Assembly: GCA_030159075.1 (NCBI GenBank)
Contig: BROG01000004.1
Span: 248,001-312,000 of the forward strand
Direction of reading: 5' to 3'
Length of the DNA: 64,000 bases
From: Atrina japonica
Taxonomy: Eukaryota; Mollusca; Bivalvia; Pterioida; Pinnidae
Shown here: positions 36,355-49,530 of the stretch, in pieces
How positions within the stretch are numbered: the first letter of the stretch is position 1
Layout: every line of letters starts with the position of its first letter
The notes under the pieces: generated by a model
Told to the model about the DNA's origin: nothing
The model's input: the letters and a program-made list of their open reading frames with translations, nothing else
The model's database searches: none
Made by a program: the position numbers and the translations under genes

Positions 36355-36995
36355 TCAGCTTGGGTTCCAGCAGGGCATGAACCTGTGCCAACTAAAGCAC
36401 ATCGGGGCATGAATCTGTGCCAACTAAAGCAGGGCAGGGCAGGTCTGGAATCTGTGCGGACTAAAACAGGGTGGGGGCATAAACCTGCGTGGACTAAAGT
36501 GGGGTTGGGCATGAACCTTTGCTGACTAAAGCTGGGGTGGGCATGGATCTGTGCCAACTAAAACATGGTAGGGGCATGAACCTGTGCTAACCAATGCAGA
36601 GTGGGGCATAATCTGTGCTAACTAAAACAGGATGGGGGCATGAACCTGTGCTGACTAAAACAAGGTGGGGGCATGAACCTGTGCTAGCCAATGCAGAGTG
36701 GGGCATAATCTGTGCTAACCAATGCAGAGTGGGGCATAATCTGTGCTAACTAAAACATGATGGGGGCATGAACCTGTGCTGACTAAAACAAGGTGGGGGC
36801 ATTTACTTGTGCTAACCAACGAAAAGCGGGGCATGAATCTGTGCTGACTAAAACAAGATGGGGGCATGAACCTGTGCTGACTAAAGCAGTGTGGGCATGA
36901 ACCTGTGCTAACTAAAGCAGGATGGGGCATGAATCTATGTGGACTAAAACAGGGTGGGGCATGAACCTGTTCTGACTAAAGTGGGATGAGGCCAG
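36355..36995. repeat. About 33-bp minisatellite, G-rich
   Basis: About 19 units with gcatgaacctgtgctgacta and aaacaaggtggggg. Each carries a GGGG-type run on the plus strand, so the array is locally much more GC-rich than its surroundings. Confidence 0.88.
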
Positions 36996-37535
36996 TGTTT
37001 TAGACCTGTGTATGAAAAGTTTTTCATTTCACTGCAGTGAACTTGTGACACCATCTTTCCCCAGGGATATTTTTACTAGTTTACAGAAATATAAGTTATA
37101 ACAATTCAGTATTGTACCATTAAAACCATACAACAAATTTCTATCACTAAATAAGTCACCCTGAATTATTATTCTTAACTCCATTTTTAGATGTAGAACA
37201 ACTTTTTATCAGGGCTAAGACTAAGTTAAAACATACATTTTATTATAATCAATACTATGTGTAAACAGTGTTAAAGTTTGTTAAACACAGACCATGTAAA
37301 CGTTTATCCATATAAAGTCAAAGATTTTACCCTAAAGACATTGGATTTGATCTCTTATCTATAAATTATGTGTACAGCAATAACTGTGAAGCTTAAGTGA
37401 ACCTTCGAAAAATAGGGCTGAAGTATATATAATTCATACACGAGGTGAAATAAAGAATGTAAACAGCCAGCAGTACACATATTTGATTCTTTATTAAATA
37501 AAAATTGTTTTGTACTTTAAAGTAATATTTTTAGT
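36996..37535. other. Intronic DNA, nothing recognised
   Basis: AT-rich; no exon or repeat of note. Confidence 0.4.
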
Positions 37536-37539
37536 GTAA

Positions 37540-38830
37540 TGCTCTATGATCTGTCAGTGTAATACTACATGATCTGTCAGTGTAATACTACATGATCTGC
37601 AGTCAGTGTAATGCTCCATGATCTGCAGTCAGTGTAATGCTCCATGATCTGCAGTCAGTATAATGCTTCATGATCTGCAGTCAGTGTAATGCTCCATGAT
37701 CTACAGTCAGTTTAATGCTCCATGATCTGCAGTCAGTGTAATGCTCCATGATCAGCAGTCAGTGTAATGCTCCATGATCTGCAGTCAGTGTAATGCTTCA
37801 TGATCTGCAGTCAGTGTAATGCTTCATGATCTGCAGTCAGTGTAATGCTCCATGATCAGCAGTCAATGTAATGCTCCATGATCTGCAGTCAGTATAATGC
37901 TCCATGATCTGCAGTCAGTGTAATGCTCCATGATCAGCAGTCAGTGTAATGCTCCATGATCTGCAGTCAGTGTAATGCTCTGTGATCTGCAGTCAGTATA
38001 ATGCTCTGTAATCTGCAGTCAGTGTAATGCTTCATGATCTGCAGTCAGCATAATGTTCCATGATCTGCAGTCAGTGTAATTCTCTGTGATCTGCAGTCAG
38101 TGTAATGCTCTGTAATCTGCAGTCAGTTTAATACTCCGTGATCTGCAGTCAGCATAATGTTCCATGCTCTGCAGTCAGTGTAATGCTCTGTGATCTGCAG
38201 TCAGTGTAGTGCTATGTAATCTGCAGTCAGTTTAATGCTTCATGGTATGTAGTCAGTCTAATACTCCATGATCTGCAGTCAGCATAATGCTCCATGATCT
38301 GCAGTCAGTGTAATGCTCTGTAATCTGCAGTCAGTCTAATACTCCATGATCTACTGTCAGTTTAATGCTCTGTGATCTGCAGTCAGTTTAATGCTCCATG
38401 AATTACAGTCAGTGTAATGCTCCATGATCTGCAGTTAGTTTAATGTTCTATGATCTATAGTCAGTTTCTCCATGATCTATAGTAAGTTTAATGCTCCATA
38501 ATCTACAGTCAGTTTAATGCTCCATGATCTGCAGTCAGTGTAATGCTCCATGATCTGCAGTCAGTATAATACTCCATGATATGCAGTCAATGTAATGCTT
38601 CATGATCTACAGTCAGCTTAATGCTCCATGATCTACAGTCAGTGTAATGCTTTATGATCTACAGTCAGTGTAATGCTCCATGATCTACAGTCAGTGTAAT
38701 GCTTTATGATCTACAGTCAGTGTAATGCTCCATGGTATGCAGTTAGTTTAATGTCCATGATATATAGTCAGTCTAATGCTTAATGATCTGCTGTCAGTCT
38801 AATAATGATCTGCAGTTAGTGAAATAACAA
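37540..38830. repeat. 26-bp minisatellite, about 50 copies
   Basis: Unit contains tgtaatgctccatgatctgc then agtcag. Variants (ctgtgatctgc, cttcatgatct, ctacagtcag) occur in local clusters, indicating segmental duplication of several units at a time. Confidence 0.92.
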
Positions 38831-39050
38831 ATGCATCATGTTCTGCAGTATCTGTAGTTGATAACTAATATGAGAAATTGCATTTCACATTTATATACCG
38901 GTAAAAAATGGGAAAAAAGATCCTGGAATCTGCACAAATTTATGTCTAAACTGTGTAAATAGTTTCAGCGATATTCATAGTGTTTCTGTGACTTTTACAG
39001 TATCATTACTTATACATAACTACATGTAGATTTGAAAATGTGATATCCAT

Positions 39051-39527
39051 AGGCATGTTAACTCGAATAATTCAAGCCCTCTCCATTTCCGATTCTCTCC
39101 AAACTACGAGGGGTTGAAGTCTCTGTTCTATAAAAACGTGTCAGTTGTACCCTGTGAGAGGGAACCAATCACAGCGTTGTATTCCTATGTGTATGCGCAA
39201 TAGGTATATACAGTGAAAATTAAAACTTTGAAAGTCTTTCTTATTCGCTTTGTTATCAGGTTATTTACATCAAACAGATGCTGACGATGCATACAATTGG
39301 ATTAATATTTTATATCGCATTATTTCAAAAGTAAGACAACTTTATTTGTATTTACTTTGAATAACTCTTATTTTTCCCACCAGCTGTAATACTATATACA
39401 AATCCCACAATGCAACATGAAGAATTTCCGGTCTGACGCGTTTGGAGTGTAAATGCATTCAGGTGTTAATGCAGTGATCGTAGTGAATGGAATATAACGA
39501 CTGAATTATTCGGGTTACAGGCATGTT
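39051..39527. mobile_element. Candidate non-autonomous DNA transposon with 9-bp flanking direct repeat
   Basis: Terminal inverted repeats aactcgaataattca (from 39060) and tgaattattcgggtt (to about 39517) bound about 460 bp, and AGGCATGTT occurs directly at both edges (39051-39059 and 39519-39527). A 9-bp duplication is typical of Mutator-like elements. The interior is non-coding and somewhat GC-richer than the surroundings. Confidence 0.55.
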
Positions 39528-39734
39528 GGAAAATCTGATTTATGTCAGTTATATGTGTTACTGATAAAAAGAATAAAAACTGTGCCGGAGACTTTATATC
39601 CTAGATACATATTCCTAGGTATGATATTGAAATCAACAGGTAAATTTTTAGGGTGAAAAGAGCACAAACCATAGAACAGAATGTGGGTCTGTACCCTGTA
39701 CACCTACAGCCTAAACACATACTGGGTATTGGAG

Positions 39735-40400
39735 TCCAACAAACACATATCTCGCTTAGGAGACCACCTCATAATTAAGACCATAAATTTACAGCCTCTT
39801 CATTGATATTGAATCAGTGCAGAACCCCACTTAAGAGACCACCTCACTAATCAGACCACTTTGAGTCAGTTAGGTGGTCTTAATAGCCAGGTTCCACTGT
39901 AACACCTCACTAATCAGACCACTTTGAGTCAGTTAGGTGGTCTTAATAGCCAGGTTCCACTGTAACACCTCACTAATCAGACCACCTTGACTCAGTCAGT
40001 TAGGTGGTCTTAATAGCCAGGTTCAACTGTAACACCTTGCTAATCAGATCACTTTGAGTCAGTTAGGTTGTCTTAATAGCCAGGTTCCACTGTAGTATCA
40101 CACTAATCAGACCACTTTAACTCAGTCAGTTAGGTGGTCTTAATAGCCAGGTTCAACTGTAACACCTTGCTAATCAGATCACTTTGAGTCAGTTAGGTTG
40201 TCTTAATAGCCAGGTTCCACTGTAGTATCACACTAATCAGACCACCTTGACTCAGTCAGTTAGGTGGTCTTAATAGCCAGGTTCAACTGTAACACCTTGC
40301 TAATCAGATCACTTTGAGTCAGTTAGGTGGTCTTAATAGCCAGGTTTACTGTAGTATCACACTATCAGAGTCACTTTGACTCAGTCAGTTAACACATCTT
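39735..40400. repeat. Tandem array built from the right half of a family 1 MITE
   Basis: The first unit is MITE-like (gagaccacctcataattaag). Then about eight copies, roughly 63-67 bp each, of acacctcactaatcagacca, gagtcagttaggtggtctta and atagccaggttccactgta follow. Each unit keeps the element's ACTGTA terminus. Confidence 0.8.
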
Positions 40401-40479
40401 AGTCATAATCATTTCCACTTTATTTATATTTTGAATCATATACAAATTCACCCGACACATGTTCTAGTCATACACTCAC

Positions 40480-41225
40480 CAAAAAAAACATATGTGAGTC
40501 ATACATACCTCAAATATATATCTGAGTCATACACTCCCCTCAAACAAATATCTGAGACATACACACACACACACCTCAAACACATCTTAGTCATACATAC
40601 TCACCTCAAACATATAAGTCATACACATCTCAAAAACATATGAGTCATATATACTCACCTCAGACACATATCTGAGTCATACACACTTACGTCAAACACA
40701 TATCTGAGTCATACTCTCACCACAAACACATCTGAGTCATACACATTACCTCAAGCACATATCTGAGTTATACACACCTCAAACACATCTGAGTATACAC
40801 ACTCACCTCAAACACATATCTGAGTCATGCATACTCGCCATAAAAACATCTGAGTCATACACAGCTCAAACACATATCTGAGTCATACACACTTCACTTA
40901 CCTAAAACACATCTGAGTCATACATACTCACTTCAAACATATATCTGAGCCATATATACTCACCTCAAACACATATCTGAACCATTTATACTTGCCTCAA
41001 ACACATCTAAGTCATATATACTCACCTCAAACATATAACTGAGTCATATATACTCACCTCAAACACATCTGCACCATACATACACTTCAAACACATAACT
41101 GAGCCATATATACTCACCTCAATCACATATCTGAGCCATTTATACTCACCTCAAACACATATCTGAGCCATACATATTTACCACAAACACATATCTGAGT
41201 CAAACACACCTCAAACACATATCAG
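40480..41225. repeat. Degenerate minisatellite, roughly 30-36 bp units
   Basis: Units carry tactcacctcaaacacatat and ctgagtcata. Spacing is variable, with many indels. Confidence 0.82.
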
Positions 41226-41940
41226 GTTGATAAATCAACATGGCTGATGTTACTTTAAATAGAACATAGGCAGATATAAATCAGGTGAGCTGTATAGGCT
41301 TTTGTAAGCCTCTTGTTATCAGTGTTTTTTGGGGTTTTTTGGGTTTTTTTTTTTTTTTTTTTTGCATCTTGTAAAAACTGTGACAGTTCCCATTAAGTAC
41401 TGAAACGTACATTTTAAGAGACTTTTAATGTGTCAATCACTTGTTGATTTATTGGATGTCATGCCATTCTTATTTGATAAATTATATGTAGCTGCTAGAT
41501 TTTTTATTATCGAGTCTTCATTTAAATAGAATAAATTCTAAAACCATGAATATTAACGAGATAATGAATGTCACATACCGGAGTCATAATCCCATCTTAG
41601 GGCATGTAACTCTCTTTGTTCTTTTACAGTAAATTAAAATTGGCCTCTAACTACAGACAAATTACAAATGTATGTATCTATTTATATATCTGTCCATTAT
41701 AGGTAAGCAATTGTGATTTTAAACCCAGAAGAATTATTTACTTTGTATGAGACATCAAGATTTTGTGTGTGACATGACTTTTTATTTTACAACATCAAGT
41801 TTTAAAACATCAAATACATATACCTACTCACTGTAGGAGCACATTATGATAATTGATTCTGATATTCTGTTACCATTAGCTAGCTTGTCAGTACAATATG
41901 TCCGGAGAGCTAAAATCCTACCACAACCCACCCACAATTA
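41226..41940. other. Intronic DNA, nothing recognised
   Basis: AT-rich, with a poly(T) run near 41345-41365. No exon seen. Confidence 0.4.
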
Positions 41941-41944
41941 CCAA

Positions 41945-42885
41945 ATGTATAAAACTACACTGAGCAATTCTCCAAATGTATAAAACTACACTGAGCAATT
42001 CTCCAAATGTATAAAACTACTATACTGAGCAATTCTTAAAATGTATGAAACTACTACACTGAGCAATTCTCAAAATGTATGAAACTATACTGAGCAATTC
42101 TCAAGTTATGAAACTACACTGAGCAATTCTCAAGTTATGAGACTACACTAAGCAATTCTCAAATTGTATGAAACTACACTGAGCAATTCTCAAAATGTAT
42201 GAAACTACACTGAGCAATTCTCAAGTTAGGAATCTACACTGAACAGTTCTAAAAATGTATGAAACTACACTGAGCAATTCTCAAAATGTATGAAACTACA
42301 CTGAGCAATTCTCAAATTATGAAACTACACTGAGCAATTCTCAAATTATGAAACTACACTGAGCAATTCTCAAAATGTATGAAACTACACTGAGCAATTC
42401 TCAAATTATGAAACTACACTGAGCAATTCTCAAATGTATAAAACTACACTGAGCAATTCTCAAATTATGAAACTACACTGAGCAATTCTCAAATTATGAA
42501 ACTACACTGAGCAATTCTCTCAAGTTAGGAATCTACACGTTATGAAAAAAATACAAACTGAGCAATTCTCCAAATGTATAAAACTACACTGAGCAATTCT
42601 CAAATTATGAAACTACACTGAGCAATTCTCAAATTATGAAACTACACTGAGCAATTCTTAAAATGTATGAAACTACACTGAGCAATTCTTCAAATGTATG
42701 AAACTACACTGAAATATTCTCAAATTGTGTGAAACTACACTGAACAATTCTTAAAATGTATGAAAGTACACTTAGCAATTCTCAAAATGCGTGAAACTAC
42801 ACTGAGCAATTATCAAATTATATGAAACTGAACTGAGCAATTCTCAAATGTATGAAACTACTCTGAGATTCTAAAATGTATGAAG
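41945..42885. repeat. About 29-33 bp minisatellite, about 30 copies
   Basis: Units contain gaaactacactgagcaattc then tcaaa plus either ttat or atgtat. Two length classes (short ttatg, long atgtatg) are interspersed. Confidence 0.9.
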
Positions 42886-42887
42886 CT

Positions 42888-43245
42888 ATAGGTGTACCAA
42901 GGTGAAGCGGCACATCCGGGTAGAGTCAAAAACCAAAACGATACCAAAAATAGGTTGTTAAGGTAAAACATAATTGCCTTGCATGGACTCCATGCATTAT
43001 CGAATCTCTGATACTTTTGTGACGACAAGTAGCTTGTCACCCCTGTTATGATTTGATTTAGACTCGTTGTGTTTGTAAACATGTGCCAATTAACCTTGGT
43101 AGACCAGTAGAGATTCAGTAATGCATGGAGTCTGTGCAAGGCAATATGTTTTACCTGTACAACCTATTTTTGGAAAGTAGACCATATTGTTTTGGTTCAA
43201 ACTCAACCCGGATGTGCCACTTTTTACCTTGGTACACCTATACAC
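42888..43245. mobile_element. Compound inverted pair of MITE-E elements
   Basis: A left element opens taggtgtaccaaggtgaagc, and its partner closes accttggtacacctata. The segments ttgccttgcatggactccat and atgcatggagtctgtgcaag are inverted copies, as are aacctattttt and aaaaataggtt. The result is a long hairpin of about 358 bp. Confidence 0.7.
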
Positions 43246-43958
43246 TGAACAATTCTCAGAAATGAAAAATAAAAAAAATATATGTAAGCAGCTGTCGGAG
43301 TCTACAACATTGTGATAAAATCGTAGAGATAATAGAAAAGCGATAACAATTCTATGAGCATCTCTCCAGATTTTGTGTATTTATTGTGAATAATTCAGAT
43401 ATTTTGATAAAATCGGTGTAACAATAAATCAACTTAATCATGATATGACATTTTCCAAAAATTTTTAGCCCAATATCCTATAAGATATAATAAGTTGAGT
43501 GTTGTTTTTGCACTTGGAATACGTCCTCTTTGTATTTATTTTTCCTGAACTGCACACCTACGTGTAGTCGTGAGATGACTCAGTTAAACTGTGTCAGGGA
43601 ATGTCATGTTTCAGAACAGCCAGTAGGTGTTTATGTAAACCTGTTTGTACACTGTCTGTGAAAAAGCAATGTTGGCATAAACAAATTTAAATTTTCTATA
43701 TATGGGTTACATTCTTACATATATCAAATATGTATCACCTCCGTATTTTACATTTAGGGGCGTAGCTGCCCTCTGGTGATACCTGTACTTGCGTTTGTTT
43801 ATGTCAAAAGTAATTTAATTGAAAGAAGGATAGTGCATTCTTGAAAACGTATAATGTATACAGGCTTGAAAAAAAACATATCGGTGTTCTAAAAACCGTC
43901 TTTCTTTATATTACAAAAAGTGTATATGTATACTTTTTGTATACTCACTCATGAAATA
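43246..43958. other. Intronic DNA, nothing recognised
   Basis: AT-rich; no exon or repeat family recognised. Confidence 0.4.
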
Positions 43959-44416
43959 CAGTAAACTCTTGTTATAACAGCACTTAATATAACAGCATTT
44001 TTGGTTAACGACAGAGATTTCAAGGGAACGAATTTACATCCATGTTAATTTGTTTGGTATAACAGCATATTTGCTTTCCAGCACTGGGAGTGATTTTTGG
44101 CAATAAACATGCATTTTACCTCTGGAATTGACTTGTTATAACGGCAAAGCATCAAAAATGAAAATGGTTGCCATAATTTATAAATTAATAGAATGAAAAT
44201 AACAATAAAAACAGTTTTATTTGTTGTAGTCATTTAACTTCATCAATGCAATCATATTGAATTGAGGTTTAACATTTAATAGGGGTTTAACAACAAAGGA
44301 TGTTCATGCAATTTTATTTTGATGCCAAGCCCAGAAATTTGATAAAACAGCATATTTGATATAACAGCAATTTTACAGGATCCCAACGTGGCCTTTATAA
44401 CAAGAGTTGACTGTAG
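43959..44416. mobile_element. Long palindromic element (ACAGT-ended, about 455 bp)
   Basis: Left acagtaaactcttgttataa and cagcacttaatataacagc; right tttgatataacagcaatttt and ataacaagagttgactgta. The ends are inverted while the middle is unique, so this is a longer family member with an unrelated core. Confidence 0.6.
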
Positions 44417-44547
44417 CGTAAAAGTAAAATTATTCATATGAAATTATGAGTCAGCAGATTTTGTTGTTGCACTGTCATCATTAAAATCCATGAGGTAGTC
44501 GATTTCATCTACATCAATAATTGTCCTGTATGTGTGTAAGAGTGGTT

Positions 44548-44618
44548 ACTTCATTCACCCCAAAAGACACATTTGGACTGGCCTGATTCATTGATTTACA
44601 GAAGAGTCCATCGTCTGA
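44548..44618. mobile_element. Truncated TTAA-type MITE
   Basis: cttcattcaccccaaaagac, acatttggactggcctga and agaagagtccatcg match the 20841 copy; the right terminus is lost. Confidence 0.6.
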
Positions 44619-44709
44619 TTGTGTACTATTATTATCACAAAGTATAAAGTGCTAAGGCTATAGTAACCTTCATAGGAGTCATTATATTGACTTGAGGTTT
44701 TGTGTGTGT

Positions 44710-45449
<740 letters not shown>

Positions 45450-45725
45450 CATACTACACATGTATGTAACTATCAGACTACACATGTACTTAACTATCAT
45501 ACTACACATGTACTTAACTATCAGACTACACATGCACTTAACTATCTGACTATTTATGTACTTAACTATTAGACTACTTATGTAATTAAACAACACATAC
45601 TTAACTATCAGACTACACATATACTTAACTATCAGACCACATATACTTAACTATCATACTACACATATACTTAACTATCATGCTACATGTGTAACTAATT
45701 GTTAAGATTACACATGTACTTAAAT
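45450..45725. repeat. About 24-bp minisatellite
   Basis: Units contain tacttaactatcagactaca and catg; about 11 copies with variants (catac, gacta). Confidence 0.85.
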
Positions 45726-45914
45726 GTATGGTGTTTAGGTCTTAGAGAGAATTGATTGTTTGACATGTGTTTGCTAAATACAGGAACCATCTGATGTCAT
45801 CTGACTGTATGTGACAATATCCTAATTCAATTTACCATTTCAATAGAAGTGGTTGTATTTAAGTTACATTATAATCATTAATCATCTAATGTTAAGCCTT
45901 TGTTTGTCCTACAG

Positions 45915-46057
45915 ATTCTGATGTCAGTGATGGAGATAATAAAGGGAAACCACAGGTGAACCTTAGTGAGGAGGAAGTGGCTGGTGTTCCTGTGGAGATA
46001 AACCAGGATGGTGATGAAGTGGCACCTGTTCGAGTCAGTTTAGCCAACTGGGATCCT
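45915..46057 (+). CDS. Shared exon 2: acidic linker before the PH domain
   Basis: Acceptor tttgtcctacag|AT; donor CCT|GTAAGT. Enters in phase 1, leaves in phase 0. With the incoming G it starts D-SDVSDGDNKGKPQ and continues NLSEEEVAGVPVEINQDGDE, ending RVSLANWDP. The segment is acidic and probably flexible. It is the join point for all three candidate first exons, and its phase is the main evidence that they belong to one gene. Confidence 0.85.
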
Positions 46058-46199
46058 GTAAGTTTAGCAGTTCTACAATATGTGATCAGTTCTATTTTAG
46101 CTCATATACAGTGCTGCAGAAAATATATACGCAAATGCGCATACTCACATAAAATACACACATGCATATATACACATACACATATACACATTGTGTTAT

Positions 46200-46216
46200 A
46201 TATATATTATATATAC

Positions 46217-46300
<84 letters not shown>
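46200..46300. repeat. (TA)n microsatellite
   Basis: Almost pure TATA runs, interrupted by tacatat. Self-complementary and liable to vary in length. Confidence 0.9.
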
Positions 46301-46424
46301 TGACATTCACATATACATACTTACATACATTGTACACATAATCACATATATAAACACATTCTCAAATATGTACTTATACTCATATACTCATATATACATT
46401 GTGCTTATACTCACATTTAGATAA

Positions 46425-46730
46425 GTGTACTCACATACACATACATACATATTCTCACATACTTAAATACATATATTCACATACAGATACTTACAAACAT
46501 GTATACTCACATATAGATACTTACATACATGTATATTCACATACAGATACTTACATACATGTATACTCACATACAGATACTTACATACATGTATATTCAC
46601 ATACAGATACTTACATACATGTATATTCACATACAGATACTTACATACATGTATATTCACATACAGATACTTACATACATGTATATTCACATACAGATAC
46701 TTACATACATGTATACTCACATACACATAC
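46425..46730. repeat. 30-bp minisatellite
   Basis: About ten copies of cacatacagatacttacata plus catgtatatt; exact 30-bp spacing through most of the array. Confidence 0.92.
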
Positions 46731-46910
46731 AGTCAAACCTGGATATGTTGAACTCAAAGGGGAAGTAATTTTTTTCCTTTCAAATCAATAGATTTTTTAA
46801 AATAACTGGGTTATAATGGTAGTAAAGGTAATTGTTGGGGAATCTAAATCATTTCAATTAAAGTGGAATTTCATTGTAACAGGGTTCAATATAAGTGGCT
46901 TCAACTGTAC
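46729..46910. mobile_element. Palindromic MITE-like element (ACAGTCAAACC ends)
   Basis: Left acagtcaaacctggatatgt, right ataagtggcttcaactgta; core with taataactgggttataatgg-like sequence. Very similar to 57241-57407. Confidence 0.65.
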
Positions 46911-46994
46911 TTGCATACATATACTCATGTACAAACACATTCACATATACTTTATATACACATTTACAAACAACTTGCATGCATACTGTAAATA

Positions 46995-47165
46995 TAAACA
47001 TGCCGGTACACACTTTCTGCACTCACACACTCGCACTCATACACACATGTACTCACACATGAACACTCATATACACACTCACACATATTCACACACATGC
47101 ACACTCACACACACTAATACACTCACACACATATACTTACACACATACACACACATCCACATATA

Positions 47166-47213
<48 letters not shown>
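46995..47213. repeat. CA-rich low-complexity tract ending in (CA)n
   Basis: cacacacatgtactcacaca type units grade into pure CA dinucleotides near 47177-47210. Confidence 0.85.
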
Positions 47214-47214
<1 letters not shown>

Positions 47215-47304
47215 CAGATAATGTGGTGGTCAGTTTACTACAGTCTTTGGTGGTCTATTTACAGTTATATCATAATCAGGTTTTTTTCTCCAACATTCTC
47301 CAAC

Positions 47305-47515
47305 TTGCACATGGAAGGTCCTGGAATCGATTCCAGTTACAGAGATTTTTTTTAAATGGTAGTGACTGTTTTCTTCACCAAACGCTCGGCATATGAAGTG
47401 GAAGTCACAGGCCTCTCCAATGAGTCTTAAGTACGGTAATAAAAAAGCCCATAACATTAATGTCAGTGCATAGCACAGATCAAAATTTGTTACATTTCAT
47501 CTTAAGCTGGTGACA
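47305..47515 (+). mobile_element. SINE family C, 5'-truncated
   Basis: Shares ggaaggtcctggaatcgatt, ggtagtgactgttttcttca, gcccataac and gtcagtgcatagcacagatc with the fuller copy at 63463-63725. Confidence 0.65.
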
Positions 47516-47604
47516 TCTCAATATTAGTCAAAAATCATTGAGGGATGTAAAACTACAAACATACAAACATTACTGAGTGTACATTTTTGTTCTTCTGTTT
47601 CCAG

Positions 47605-47649
47605 ACCAAGCTACTGAAGGATTTGTATTCTGTGAAACTGATGCCAGAT
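47605..47649 (+). CDS. Shared exon 3 (15 residues)
   Basis: Acceptor ctgtttccag|ACC, donor GAT|GTAAGT, phase 0 on both sides. It encodes TKLLKDLYSVKLMPD, a short amphipathic helix-like linker between the acidic segment and the PH domain. Forty-five bases in phase 0/0 means it could be skipped without a frame change. Confidence 0.8.
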
Positions 47650-47841
47650 GTAAGTATTAGAAATTGATCTTATATTCAAATAATGGCTCAGGCTTTAGTA
47701 ATTGAGAGGATGTTTTTGGTGTAAAGAACTTGTGTCCTATCCAGTAGCAGAATTAGTACAATAAATGATGTTCAAACTCCATTAGTAATTGTGTTAGCTG
47801 TACCTCCTCATGTTTTTGCTTTATTGACTCACAAAATCCAT

Positions 47842-48236
47842 ACAGTTAAACCTCGCTAGTGAGACCACCTAACAGACTGACTCAAATTGGTCTGATTAGC
47901 AAGATGGTCTTTTAAGTGAGGGTCTGGACTTATTTCATATTTATTAAGAGCAATTTAAGAGACTGAATATTAATGGATTTAAATTGGAGTTGGTCTGCTA
48001 AGAGGGGTGGTCTTTAAGGGATGTTCCTATTTTGCTCTCGTTTAATTTTCCCTATCTAAGAGGGTAAAATTAAAATGAAAAAGAAATTTTCAAGCTAGAA
48101 AATTGAAGCATGGACAAACATGCCATCCATGAGACTATGGTGATTCAGGGCAAATTTAAGTTGGGATGAATATGTTTTCTGTCGTAAAAGGGCGAAAATG
48201 ACAAAGGGCAAAAAATGTTCACATAAACACTGTATA
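47842..48236. mobile_element. Two adjacent MITE fragments (family 1, then MITE-D)
   Basis: 47842-48017 opens acagttaaacctcgctagtg and agaccaccta (family 1). 48020-48236 has ccatgagactatggtgattc and atgaatatgttttctgtcgt, matching MITE-D. The second ends only 38 bases before the exon 4 acceptor. Confidence 0.6.
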
Positions 48237-48274
48237 GTATTATGATTGTTAATATTTACTTTATTCTTTTACAG

Positions 48275-48418
48275 AATGTACAGGATATTTCGGATAAGTT
48301 TATTGCAATGGAAGGTCTGATGGAGAAACTACCCATGAACAAAAAGAAAGCAACTTTGTTGAAAACTTGGAAGAGGCGATTCTTCAGGGCCAAAGATGGA
48401 TGGCTTCACTACTTCGAG
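48275..48418 (+). CDS. Shared exon 4: N-terminal half of the PH domain
   Basis: Acceptor ttcttttacag|AAT, donor GAG|GTAATA, phase 0/0, 48 residues. The core reads AMEGLMEKLP, then KTWKRRFFRAKDGWLHYFE: the first PH strand with its Gly-Leu turn, and the second strand with the W-K-R-R-F-F and D-G-x-L-x-Y-F pattern. The Lys/Arg cluster around the first loop (MNKKKA, KTWKRR) resembles phosphoinositide-binding PH domains. In the short isoform this is about residues 91-138. Binding of a particular lipid is inference. Confidence 0.88.
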
Positions 48419-48475
48419 GTAATATCTAGATTCTTGTTACTGTTATTGGATTTTGTTTGTAAGGTATTTATCCAT

Positions 48476-48540
48476 TACTGATTGTAAAGAGACTTGATTT
48501 TCAGAAGAGTCTATTGTGTTTTAGGGGTCGATGAATTAAG
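48476..48540. mobile_element. Fragment of TTAA-type MITE
   Basis: gacttgattttcagaagagt, ctattgtgttttaggggtcg and atgaattaa resemble the right half of the family. Confidence 0.45.
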
Positions 48541-48608
48541 GACTGTAAAAAGAGATATTGCCGACATATTTGTCAAAGACGGAGCAACAAGAGTTATCTC
48601 TCCAAACT

Positions 48609-48660
48609 AGCTGGAGCCCTCATGTGACTGAGTGGTTAGAGCATCATGATTTGACATAAC
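48609..48660 (+). mobile_element. 5' fragment of SINE family A
   Basis: ggagccctcatgtgactgag and tggttagagcatcatgattt match the tRNA-like head only. Confidence 0.55.
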
Positions 48661-49530
48661 TATTTATGCACTGCATTCTCACTAGGCCTACATAGGGCCT
48701 AGAAACTATACATCATAAATTGTATTGTGATGTCACATTACGTGTAGCTTGTCAATAGGGGTTGACAAGCAAACCACTGCCTATATAAAAGAAGGTAAAT
48801 TCTCTGAATCATGGGAGAATACTTTGTTGTTGTTACTTGCATTGCAGTTCATATGGTTTTGCTGGCATAATGGGTTGAATTGTGTGAACCTCATTAAGGT
48901 CAGAGACAACTAAATAGGTTTCCACAGGCGACAATGTTAACGTTTTCCTATATATCTCATCTTTTGAGCAAGTGTTAACGTATAGATTATACATGGATCT
49001 GTTCAGCATCCTTTCCGCGATCAGAAAATAAACACTAAGTATAGGATTCAACATCTTGTTTTTTTGTCACATGTGCATATTTCAACACCCACCCATCCCT
49101 AGCAGTTTCACAGTGAATGGACAATGAAATCTGTATTCAGATACCTGTCAGGATATTGATTCTAATTATATAAAAGTACCGGTAAAAATTATGCTGATTC
49201 AGCATTTAAAATTCTTAATACATTATTTTACTATATAAAAAAATGTGTTCATTAATACTATATAAACCAATCAGACACAATGTTACATTAAAAATGGCAG
49301 CTACACTTTCCCTACACTTTTTCAACCAACCAGTTTCACCGGTATTTAGTTGCCTGTGACCATAAGTGATAAATCTATGTACATGTATTTATAAATCTAT
49401 TCCAGTGAATATTGTTTGACATCTTGTTAGTTCTACTTAATATTACAGGCCAGAAAAGAATAAAAACTGAATGTAGATACTGACTATTTTTATTAATATG
49501 TTATAATTGTATCAAATTTACATATTTCAG
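48661..49530. other. Intron between shared exons 4 and 5
   Basis: No exon recognised in this stretch; AT-rich, ending in a polypyrimidine-poor acceptor tacatatttcag. Confidence 0.4.

Noticed and set aside
36312..36930. Minus-strand Cys/His/Pro-rich frames of 71-81 codons, superficially zinc-finger-like
   Set aside because: They are translations of the 33-bp G-rich minisatellite and break with each indel.
46399..46791. His/Tyr/Thr repeat frame of 130 codons
   Set aside because: A 30-bp minisatellite; intronic position between two well-supported exons.
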